5,157 nucleotides of DNA from JBBSHS01 sp038232515 (GTDB lineage Bacteria; Actinomycetota; Acidimicrobiia; Acidimicrobiales; JAUJNH01). This document shows positions 1-5,145 of this stretch, piece by piece. Under the pieces are notes generated by a model. That model saw nothing but the letters and a program-made list of their open reading frames with translations. It did not search any database and was not told the DNA's origin. How positions within the stretch are numbered: position 1 is the first letter of the stretch; each line of letters starts with the position of its first letter. The position numbers and the translations under genes are program-made. The stretch covers positions 1 through 5,157 of the forward strand of contig JBBSHS010000114.1 in NCBI GenBank assembly GCA_038232515.1, read 5' to 3'.

Positions 1-851
1 CTGGTGAACGTGCGCCCCCGCCAGTACGAGTCCCGCACGTACGGCATCGGCCGTTCCACCCGAGGCTTGTCCTTGGGCTTGAACGCCCTGGCCGGGTCGA
101 CCAGGGCGCAGTAGTGGGCGGCCAGCTCGGCATAGGAGCGGTTGATCTTCGGGTCATACAGGTCAGGCCGGTCGACGCAGGACTTCAGGTTGTCCGGGAC
201 AAGCCGGGCCGGGCAGCCGCCGAAGAACTCCAAGGCGGCGACGTGGGCGGCGGTCCAGCTGCGCTGGTCCATCCGCAGCACCGGCCGCACGAACATGTGG
301 CGGCTGAACGCCAGAACGGCCACGAAGCCCCACACCCGTCGGACCCGGTCGGCCACCGGGTCCCGCCACTGGCCCAGATAGCCGTAGTCGATCTGGGCCT
401 CCGATCCGGGCTCGACGTCGGGGCGGAGCACGGTGACCTTGTCGGCCGTGGCCGCCTCGGGGAACTCGAGCCACACGTAGCGACGGAAGCTGGACACGCC
501 CACGGCCAAGCCGTGCTCGTCCCGAAGCCGCTGATGCACCGTCGTCGCCGTGTTCGTGGCCAGCATCTCCTCGATGCGGTCGTGGTGGGCGTGGATGGCC
601 GGCCAGGTGGCGCTGCGGTTGCGGGGGTCGATCAGCTCGGGGAACCAGCCCTTCGCCAGCTCGGCCCACTCCGCACGGGTGAGCGGTGGCCCGCCGGGCG
701 CCAACCCAGCCGCCTCCGCCGGGGCCACGTACTTGCTGACCGTGCCCCGGTCCACACCCAAGCTGGAGGCCACCACCGCCTTCTTCCGGCCGGCATGCCA
801 GTGCTGCAGGATCTCAACGATGTCGATCACTTCGAACGTTCTCCTTGTCAT
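1..851 (-). CDS. istA: IS21-family transposase IstA (partial, C-terminus off the left edge)
   Basis: This is the DDE-type transposase that cuts and joins the IS ends, working with the ATPase IstB. The open frame runs from an ATG at 851-849 to the left edge without a stop, giving 283 visible residues. Residues about 8-42 form a helix-turn-helix (VIDIVEILQHWHAGRKKAVV, then ASSLGVDRGTVSKYV). From about residue 148 the integrase-type catalytic core begins. Its triad is complete: D155 in QIDYGYLG, D220 in LVPDNLKS and E266 in KPRVERPM. A GAGAGG ribosome-binding site lies 5 nt upstream of the ATG; a TTG directly before it is a less likely start. IstA proteins commonly exceed 340 residues, so the C-terminal part should lie to the left. 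No frameshift is visible, so this copy could be functional. istB is normally next in the operon and should also lie off the left edge. Confidence 0.93.
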   Translation of the reverse strand, partial: MTRRTFEVIDIVEILQHWHAGRKKAVVASSLGVDRGTVSKYVAPAEAAGLAPGGPPLTRAEWAELAKGWFPELIDPRNRSATWPAIHAHHDRIEEMLATNTATTVHQRLRDEHGLAVGVSSFRRYVWLEFPEAATADKVTVLRPDVEPGSEAQIDYGYLGQWRDPVADRVRRVWGFVAVLAFSRHMFVRPVLRMDQRSWTAAHVAALEFFGGCPARLVPDNLKSCVDRPDLYDPKINRSYAELAAHYCALVDPARAFKPKDKPRVERPMPYVRDSYWRGRTFT

Positions 852-891
852 CAAGGCCTCTCGCACCACTGGGGGACGAGGAGGCGCTACA

Positions 892-897
892 GGTATA
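892..897 (-). promoter_or_regulatory. Possible -10 element for istA
   Basis: On the minus strand this reads TATACC, an AT-rich hexamer in otherwise very GC-rich DNA about 40 nt upstream of the istA start and inside the IS end. No convincing -35 hexamer lies 16-18 nt further upstream, where the DNA reads as a G-run. The call rests on the -10 likeness and position only. Confidence 0.25.
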
Positions 898-935
898 AGG
901 AGCCCGATGGGTGGACCCCCACACCCCTCACGAGG

Positions 936-956
936 TGCGGGAAACCGTGAACGACC
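936..956. repeat. IS21 end internal repeat, copy 3 (innermost)
   Basis: On the plus strand the unit is TGCGGGAAACCGTGAACGAC followed by C. It matches the outermost copy at about 16 of 21 positions and starts 24 bp from the middle copy. Copies of the terminal sequence inside an IS21 end are known to serve as transposase-binding sites. This is the most diverged of the three. Confidence 0.72.
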
Positions 957-959
957 AGC

Positions 960-980
960 TGCGGGATAACTCGAACGCCG
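960..980. repeat. IS21 end internal repeat, copy 2 (middle)
   Basis: The unit begins TGCGGGATAACTCGAACGCC on the plus strand and matches the outermost copy at 18 of 21 positions. It starts 32 bp from the outermost copy. It is probably a transposase-binding site, by analogy with the family. Confidence 0.78.
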
Positions 981-991
981 AAGCGTCCAGA

Positions 992-1015
992 TGCGGGATT
1001 ACGTGAACGCCGACA
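992..1015. repeat. IS21 terminal inverted repeat, outermost copy
   Basis: The unit begins TGCGGGATTACGTGAACGCC on the plus strand and ends in CGACA at 1015. Read on the minus strand it starts TGTCGGCG, giving the 5'-TG expected at an IS21 tip. The mate at the other IS end is outside the window, so inverted pairing cannot be confirmed. Any short target duplication would start at 1016 (CGCCGGCC). Confidence 0.75.
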
Positions 1016-1094
1016 CGCCGGCCGTCTTTGGCCCCGGGCCGGGCGTCTTCTGTCAGACGATCGTGTCCGGCACGGGTGTAATCGTGATGGCCGT
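1016..1094. other. Short non-coding spacer between the IS end and the phospholipase remnant
   Basis: These 79 bp separate the IS tip from the stop codon of the phospholipase fragment. Immediately past that stop, the minus strand contains a weak CGTCT/AGACG inverted pair (plus-strand about 1045-1060) and a GC-rich patch around 1030-1044. There is no following T-run, so an intrinsic terminator is not supported. Nothing else is seen. Confidence 0.35.
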
Positions 1095-1645
1095 TCAGTC
1101 GGTCGTGGCCTTCCAAGCCGCTACGCGGTCGTCGATGAAGGCGGCGAAGTCCGCACTGGTACGCAGCGGTGCCAGGGTCACGCCCGTGGGCAGGCGCTGG
1201 CCGGGGACGGGAAGGCCGGTGGCCAGTTCGGCGTAGACCTTCTGCAGGTGCGAGGGGCCGGCCGCCGCCGGGTTGGCCGGGCTCGGGGCCGGCGGGGTCA
1301 CACCGGGGGATCGTCGCTCCGGGGGACGCTCAGGGTGAGGGCGTCACCCACGTCGGCGGCGGCGTTGTCCCGGGCGGTCAAGTAGGGAAGGCCGAAGCGT
1401 CGCTCCACGGTGGCCAGGGTCGAGGTGTGGTCAAACGGGGGCGAGCCGGCGGGGGCGCGGAACACGGTGCCGGGAGCGATCCACGGCGACACCAGCACGG
1501 TGGGGACCCGGACCCCGAAGCGGGTGAAGTCGAAGCCGAACTCGCCCACTGGCGTCCGGCGGGGTGGCGCCGGTGGGCGGGGGAACGTGGTCGTAGCAGC
1601 CGCCGTGCTCGTCGTAGGTGATCATCAGCAGGGTCTTGGCCGAGC
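1095..1645 (-). pseudogene. Phospholipase C / phosphoesterase-family C-terminal fragment, frameshifted
   Basis: Three minus-strand pieces together resemble the C-terminal third of a PF04185 phosphoesterase (acid phosphatase/non-specific phospholipase C type). The first, entering at about 1637, carries KTLLMITYDEHGGCYDHVPP, the conserved metal-site strand of the family. The second (1549-1298) carries EFGFDFTRFGVRVPTVLVSP, then PFDHTSTLATVERRFGLPYL. The third (1301-1095) carries PSHLQKVYAEL and ends at a TGA at 1097-1095. The first shift is an extra base in the GGG (plus-strand CCC) at 1545-1547: dropping one G restores a clean continuation. The second lies at about 1301-1306, where GTGTGACC needs a one-base loss or two-base gain to be corrected. 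The N-terminal two thirds, including the usual nucleophile region, is absent because the reading frame joins an oxidoreductase upstream. Non-functional as it stands; the family assignment is firm. Confidence 0.85.
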
Positions 1646-2148
1646 TCAGGGCCTCGTCACTCGACCATGTGGGGACGGTGTCGAGGCCCTCGATCGGAGG
1701 ACGCACGGGCCTGCTCCCCGTCCCGATCACCAAGTCGGTGAACCCGTACCGGGCCCCGCCAACGGCGACGACACCGTCGGCCACCACCCGACCACGCCCC
1801 CTCAGGAGTGTGACGCCGTGCGCCTCGATGTCGGCCGCTGCCTTGGTGTCGTCACGGTGGTCAGCCACCTCGTCCCGCCGGGCCCATCGCCCGTCCGAAT
1901 GCTTCGGCGGTGTCGTCGGCGGTCAGGGGGACGGCGGCCGCACCCAGTCCGACGGCCCTTGTCATCAGGTGGCGCACGGTCGCGGAGCGGAGCATCGACT
2001 TGCTCGGCATGCACGCCACGTAGGGACACTCGCCACCGACACGCCCTGACTCGACGAGGGCAACGGTTCGACCCGCCGGCGCGATGTTCTTGGCGATCGA
2101 CTCACCGGCGGTACCCGCTCCGAGCACGATCACGTCGAATGACAACAT
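1640..2148 (-). pseudogene. FAD-dependent pyridine nucleotide-disulfide oxidoreductase, N-terminal fragment
   Basis: This is the N-terminal FAD-binding part of a dihydrolipoamide dehydrogenase/mercuric reductase-type flavoprotein. From the ATG at 2148-2146 it shows DVIVLGAGTAGESIA (dinucleotide-binding GxGxxA/G, residues 5-19) and GGECPYVACMPSKSMLRSA with the redox pair C41 and C46 in CxxxxC spacing. A frameshift falls in GGGCCC at 1880-1885. Removing one G gives a smooth join from ...EAFGRAMA to RRDEVADHRDDTKAAADIE. The second stretch continues to DLVIGTGSRPVRPPIEGLD and WSSDEALSS at about 1644, where the family would enter its NAD-binding domain. Instead the sequence passes into phospholipase C. 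The NAD-binding and dimerisation domains are missing. No good ribosome-binding site precedes the ATG, but it overlaps the stop of an 11-codon frame (TGATG) that has one. Confidence 0.85.
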
Positions 2149-2183
2149 CAGCCGGCCGGGGGCGCGGTGGCGACGTCGGTCAT
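2148..2183 (-). other. 11-codon frame upstream of the oxidoreductase: leader peptide or its displaced true N-terminus
   Basis: An ATG at 2183-2181 opens the short frame MTDVATAPPAG, which stops at TGA 2150-2148. The stop overlaps the oxidoreductase ATG as TGATG. A purine-rich AAGGAAG (plus-strand CTTCCTT, 2193-2199) lies about 9 nt upstream, a better ribosome-binding site than anything near the ATG at 2148. Either this is a coupled leader, or it is the original N-terminus separated from the body by a one-base loss. The second reading fits the other frameshifts in the same gene. Confidence 0.4.
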
Positions 2184-2277
2184 GTGTCCCATCTTCCTTG
2201 GTGGTCGGAGGCTGTATCGAGCGGCGCCCATCTGTGTGGCTACGTTGGGTCAACGGGTTCCGAGCAGTGGAGAGCGA
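2184..2277. other. Divergent intergenic region between the oxidoreductase remnant and the VKOR-like gene
   Basis: Both outward promoters should lie in this ~95-bp stretch. On the minus strand a TTGACC (plus-strand GGTCAA, 2248-2253) resembles a -35 box, but no clear -10 follows at 16-18 nt. On the plus strand no convincing pair is visible. No terminator-like hairpin or RNA gene is seen. Confidence 0.3.
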
Positions 2278-2871
2278 ATGCGATTCCCGGGTAGGCAGTT
2301 CACCAAGCGCCACCGTCCCGCCGGTCCGAGGGCGGCATCTGTGCGCGGGCGCGTCGGTGGCATCGGCAGGAAGTCGTCGGCCTCGGCGGAGGCGGTGAGC
2401 GACGACCTTCGGCGCGGCCAGGACGCATTTCTCGACCGGCGCCGGCGGGTGGCCGGCCTGACGCTGGGTGGTATGGCTTCTCTGGGCCTGGTCGCCGCCT
2501 ACCAGTTCGGTTTGATCCGTTCCCTTCCGGAACCCCCCGGACGTGTCTTCGACGCCGACAAGGTCGATGCGTCCGGTGAGGCGTACCAGTATCTGAAGGC
2601 CCCCGACGCCACGCTCGGCCTCGCCAATGCGGCCCTGACCCTGATCCTGGCGGGCATGGGAGCCGCCGACCGCCGGCGCCGAGCCCGTTGGATCCCGCTG
2701 GTGCTGGCCTTGAAGTTGGCCGGCGATTCGCTGTTCGCCGGCTACCTCACCGTCGAGCAGGTGAGCAAGCACCGTCGCCTGTGCCTGTGGTGCCTGGTGG
2801 CCGCAGCCACGAGCACGAGCGCCCTGCCCCAGGCCGTCCCTGAGGCGCTTGCCGCTCTGCGCGGCTCTTGA
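2278..2871 (+). CDS. VKOR-like (vitamin K epoxide reductase family) membrane protein
   Basis: VKOR-family proteins are four-helix membrane thiol oxidoreductases that pass electrons between quinones and disulfides at the cell envelope. From the ATG at 2278 the product is 197 residues. Hydrophobic segments lie at about 58-80, 112-130, 138-157 and 168-188. The signature SKHRRLCLWCLVAAA carries the CxxC pair C169/C172 at the start of the last helix. Between helices 1 and 2 the stretch DASGEAYQYLKAPDATLGLA matches the VKOR half-helix loop region in spacing and its PDA-LGL ending. However, the two loop cysteines used by canonical bacterial VKORs are absent, and C169/C172 are the only cysteines in the protein. 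The ATG at 2278 has GGAGAG about 4 nt upstream. A GTG at 2395 (158 residues) begins where the conserved part starts but has GGAGG only 2 nt away, so the Arg-rich first 39 residues are uncertain. The stop overlaps the next gene. Confidence 0.68.
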   Translation: MRFPGRQFTKRHRPAGPRAASVRGRVGGIGRKSSASAEAVSDDLRRGQDAFLDRRRRVAGLTLGGMASLGLVAAYQFGLIRSLPEPPGRVFDADKVDASGEAYQYLKAPDATLGLANAALTLILAGMGAADRRRRARWIPLVLALKLAGDSLFAGYLTVEQVSKHRRLCLWCLVAAATSTSALPQAVPEALAALRGS

Positions 2872-4352
2872 CGTCGGCCGGGATCCCGCCAGCCCACGCG
2901 GCCCGCCATCCGGCGCCCGGGAGCAAGGCTCTGGCGCCGGCCATCGGGCCCCACCGTGTCCTTTCCAATCGACGCTCGGCCGCATTGTGCCGCCCCGGGG
3001 GCGAGCTGAACTGGTGGTGCGCGCCCCGATTCGACTCTCGCCCGCTGCTGTGGTCCCTGCTCGATCCGATGGGCGCCGGCGCGGCGTGGAGGTCGACCCG
3101 GCTCATCCGCGCCGACCAACACCCGGCGGGGCCCACCACCCACACCGTCGTGCGAACCGGCCAGCATTGTGTCGAGCTGTGGGACGGGCTCGTCATCGTC
3201 GAGGAGGCGACCGTGCTGGTCCGGCTCCTTCGCAGCTGCGGGCCGGCGGTCCAACTGGTTCATGAGCTGCGCCTCGGCGGGTTCGACCAACCCTTCGCGC
3301 TGTGGACAGGAACGGACGCAGTGGGCCTGGACGACCAGGTGTCGGTGCTCGGGGCCGCAAGCCACGGGACCGATGGCCAATGGCTGCGCTCCACCTTGAT
3401 CGCCGACCGTGGTTGGACCGGCCTTGGCATCTGCGTCGGCGCCCAACCCGACTTGGGCGTCGACGATCTGGTCGCCGCCCTGCATCGCGCCGAGCGTGAA
3501 GCGGCTGGAAGCCGTACGACCAGGCTTCCTCGTTACCACCCCGAGCGTGGCGCCGATGCCCTCGCCGTCCTTCGGGCCTGCACCTACGAGCCAACCGGGG
3601 CGGTGGTGGCCTCGCCCACCGCGTCGCTGCCCGAGTCGCCCGGCGCCGACCGCCAGTTCGACTACCGCTTCACATGGCTACGCGACGCCGGGCTGGCCGT
3701 GTCGGTGGCGTCGCTGCTGGGGCGCCGGGACATGGCCGAGACCTACCTGCGCTTCCTCCTGTCGACCCTCGACGACCACCACCTGCCGCCCGGCCCGGTC
3801 GTCGCCGTCGACGGCTTAGCCGTGCCTGAGGAACGAGAGGTGCCAGGCGTGGCCGGATGGGCGCAGTCGACGCCTGTGCGAGTGGGCAACGCCGCCGCCG
3901 GGCAGGTTCAGCACGATGCGCTGGGCATGGTCGTCGAGTCCATCTCGGTCTACCTCCAGACCGGTGGCCATCTCGACGATCGTACGTGGGCGATGGTGTG
4001 CGCCATCGCCGAACACGCCATCACCGCCGCCGACACGCCGTCGAGCCTCGCCGCCGCCTCCCGGCCAGCAGGGCCCGGGCGTGTCTGGGCGCCGCGCTGC
4101 GGGGCAGGGTGCTGGTGCGGCCTCGGGCCAGCCACGGCGTCGCCTGGGCCAGCGGCCGGTCGATCATGGCCGTGCCGTAGAACCATCGCAGCAGCGAGCG
4201 CACACCGACGATCACGGTGTCCACCAACACGGGCTGCGAACCTCGGCCACGTGCAGGACGAACGCCGTCACGTCTGCCGCTGTCAGGGCGGCCACCGGGT
4301 CGAGGTCGCCCCCACAGGCCACGGCCAGGAACCAGGCGGACGCCGACGGTAG
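2868..4352 (+). CDS. Glycoside hydrolase family 15 (glucoamylase/trehalase-like), truncated; homology ends near 4046
   Basis: Bacterial GH15 enzymes are cytoplasmic hydrolases of alpha-glucosidic bonds. The N-terminal beta-sandwich begins with LSNRRSAALCRPGGELNWWC and APRFDSRPLL (residues about 32-61). The start of the (alpha/alpha)6 barrel is clear in FDYRFTWLRDAGLAVSVASL (264-283), the EEREVPGVAGWAQS region and VRVGNAAAGQVQHDALGM (337-354). Similarity stops near residue 393 (AITAADTPSS, about 4046). Next should come the GIWE-type segment holding the catalytic acid. Instead the frame runs antisense through a recombinase remnant to a stop at 4350-4352, a low-complexity Arg/Gly/Pro tail. Catalytic acid, base and the rest of the barrel are missing, so activity is unlikely. 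The TTG start at 2868-2870 overlaps the VKOR-like stop (TTGA). It is the only start codon between the in-frame TGA at 2841 and the homologous region, and it lacks a Shine-Dalgarno sequence, which suggests translational coupling. Confidence 0.85.
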   Translation: MTSAGIPPAHAARHPAPGSKALAPAIGPHRVLSNRRSAALCRPGGELNWWCAPRFDSRPLLWSLLDPMGAGAAWRSTRLIRADQHPAGPTTHTVVRTGQHCVELWDGLVIVEEATVLVRLLRSCGPAVQLVHELRLGGFDQPFALWTGTDAVGLDDQVSVLGAASHGTDGQWLRSTLIADRGWTGLGICVGAQPDLGVDDLVAALHRAEREAAGSRTTRLPRYHPERGADALAVLRACTYEPTGAVVASPTASLPESPGADRQFDYRFTWLRDAGLAVSVASLLGRRDMAETYLRFLLSTLDDHHLPPGPVVAVDGLAVPEEREVPGVAGWAQSTPVRVGNAAAGQVQHDALGMVVESISVYLQTGGHLDDRTWAMVCAIAEHAITAADTPSSLAAASRPAGPGRVWAPRCGAGCWCGLGPATASPGPAAGRSWPCRRTIAAASAHRRSRCPPTRAANLGHVQDERRHVCRCQGGHRVEVAPTGHGQEPGGRRR

Positions 4353-4648
4353 GCCCGCACCGTCAACGGCGTCAGGCACGGCTGGGCCACCAGGCAGTGC
4401 TGGAAGTCGCCCAGCAGCGAATCCAGAGCCGCCGCCGGCACGATCCCCCGTGACCGCAGGAACCCGAGCACGAGCCGGAACGACCGAGGTGTGAACCGCA
4501 TGGCCTTGCCGGCACGGTGGAACTCGTCAACGAGCCGTTCGATCAGCTGCTCGTCGACGGCGACCGGGTCCAGCCCGTCGCGCTCCGAGCACCGACTCAC
4601 TTGAGCCAGGTGACGCACGTGCTCCACCGCCGAGCGATCGGCGTAACC
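4046..4648 (-). pseudogene. Tyrosine recombinase/site-specific integrase remnant, N-terminal part only
   Basis: Three overlapping minus-strand frames align end to end as the N-terminal arm/core-binding region of a phage-integrase-type recombinase. The first (4648 to about 4349) reads GYADRSAVEHVRHL, then VDEQLIERLVDEFHRAGKAM, TPRSFRLVLGFLRSRGIVP and LTPLTVRAY. After a shift at about 4340-4349 the second reads PSASAWFLAVACGGDLDPVA, then ALTAADVTAFVLHVAEVRSP. After another shift at about 4230-4236 the third reads VDTVIVGVRSLLRWFYGTAM, then IDRPLAQATPWLARGRTSTL, and decays near 4046. A possible start is the GTG at 4627-4625, but similarity appears to begin upstream of it. The catalytic domain (R...HxxR...Y) is absent because the sequence meets the GH15 gene at about 4046. 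It cannot be active. The stretch QVSRCSERDGLDP at 4600-4570 may hide a further pair of indels. Confidence 0.72.
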
Positions 4649-4665
4649 CAGAGGGTTGCGGCCGG

Positions 4666-4901
4666 TACGCCGAACACGCTCAATGCCTTCAGGCGTCCGT
4701 AGCTGCCGATCAGGCCGATGAGGTCGAGGAAGGGCTTGACCGGGACTCGCTCGCCCAGCCGGTCACCGATGAGCTCGGCGGAGAGGGAACGCTGAGAGCA
4801 AGGCGCAGCACGGCCTGCACGAACGTCATCAGCAAAGCGGCCACCAGGCCACTAAGCGCACCGGCAGCTACCGGCCCTCTGCTGGACCTGTTCCCACTCA
4901 C
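4666..4901 (-). pseudogene. Probable molybdopterin-dependent oxidoreductase, N-terminal membrane-anchor fragment
   Basis: A GTG at 4901-4899 starts MSGNRSSRGPVAAGALSGLV with a transmembrane helix at about residues 11-36 (to QAVLRLAL), reaching VPSP at residue 41. A one-base loss at about 4777-4782 then shifts the frame. The other frame continues as AELIGDRLGERVPVKPFLDL, then IGLIGSYGRLKALSVFGV, ending near 4666. This arrangement (a helix, then GVPSPAEL.GDR, then a G-Y-xx-LK segment) matches, from memory, the membrane-embedded N-terminus of actinobacterial sulfite-oxidase-like molybdopterin oxidoreductases. The molybdopterin domain itself is absent, so the assignment is moderate. The start has GGAAGGG (plus-strand 4912-4918) 10 nt upstream. 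The fragment runs into the recombinase remnant between 4648 and 4666, and the frame then closes at a TGA near 4599. Confidence 0.5.
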
Positions 4902-4956
4902 ATGCCTATCACCCTTCCACTACTGTCGAGGCGCGAGAAGCCTTCACGCCCGTTTC

Positions 4957-5145
4957 TCACCCTTTCGTCACCACCCCGTCTGCCGCGGCCTTCTCCCGGC
5001 GGTTGGCGGCGACCGCCCAGGCGACGGCGGCCAGGCCCGCACATGCGCCGAGGCCCAACGCGACCTGGGTCGTCTCCGGCAGCGGCGTGGAACGGAGGGC
5101 CAAGGGGCCGAGCACCGACTTCGCCTTGTTCCCCGCGAAGCTCAT
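4957..5145 (-). CDS. Small single-pass membrane protein of unknown function
   Basis: This 62-residue frame starts at an ATG at 5145-5143, with GGAG (at the extreme right end, 5157-5154) 8 nt upstream, and stops with TGA at 4959-4957. The first 26 residues are polar and basic (MSFAGNKAKSVLGPLALRST). A hydrophobic helix follows at about 27-47 (TQVALGLGACAGLAAVAWAV), then a charged end beginning NRREKAAADG. The layout fits a one-helix inner-membrane protein with a basic C-terminal flank. One cysteine, C35, sits inside the helix. I do not recognise the family. It lies 55 bp upstream of the molybdopterin-protein fragment on the same strand and may have been co-transcribed with it. The good ribosome-binding site, clean frame and sensible topology make it more likely real than a chance frame. 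Confidence 0.6.
   Translation of the reverse strand: MSFAGNKAKSVLGPLALRSTPLPETTQVALGLGACAGLAAVAWAVAANRREKAAADGVVTKG

Larger units (their letters stand above)
1..1015 (-). mobile_element. IS21-family insertion sequence, istA-proximal end
   Basis: The region holds a transposase gene of IstA type and, upstream of it, a terminus with the hallmarks of IS21-family ends. Read on the minus strand, the element begins at 1015 with TGTCGGCGTTCACG. IS21 elements typically start with TG and end with CA, and carry multiple internal copies of part of the terminal repeat as transposase-binding sites. Three such copies are visible at 936-956, 960-980 and 992-1012. The element runs off the left edge, so the helper gene istB, the other end and the second copy of the target duplication are not visible. 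DNA from 1016 outward is the flanking target. The boundary at 1015 is inferred from the repeat pattern and the TG dinucleotide, not from a second end. Confidence 0.82.

Noticed and set aside
114..950. Long plus-strand open frame (278 codons) over the IS element
   Set aside because: It lies antisense to istA, whose minus-strand frame has a helix-turn-helix and the DDE triad. The plus-strand product is a His/Arg/Gly-rich shadow without motifs.
928..1116. Minus-strand 62-codon frame crossing the IS boundary
   Set aside because: It spans the IS tip and the internal repeats, which are non-coding in IS21 elements, and its sequence shows no recognisable features.
1545..1547. Programmed ribosomal frameshifting in the phospholipase tail
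   Set aside because: The site is only a CCC/GGG run, not a heptameric slippery sequence with a clear downstream structure. Other shifts in the same truncated gene point to decay or sequence error.
1642..1647. GAGCTC hexamer at the flavoprotein/phospholipase junction, also at 4771-4776
   Set aside because: It could hint at restriction-ligation chimerism, but the hexamer is common in GC-rich coding DNA and the second copy is not at a gene junction.
1410..2294. Plus-strand open frame of 294 codons
   Set aside because: It is antisense to the phospholipase and oxidoreductase fragments, which carry clear family motifs. The product is low-complexity and Arg-rich, typical of high-GC shadow frames.
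2149..2985. Upstream extension of the oxidoreductase frame to 2985 on the minus strand
   Set aside because: Flavoprotein similarity begins at the ATG at 2148. The extension is antisense to the VKOR-like gene and resembles no known N-terminal domain.
2742..3539. Minus-strand open frame of 265 codons
   Set aside because: It is antisense to the GH15 gene, whose plus-strand frame has strong family motifs. No motif or ribosome-binding site supports the minus-strand frame.
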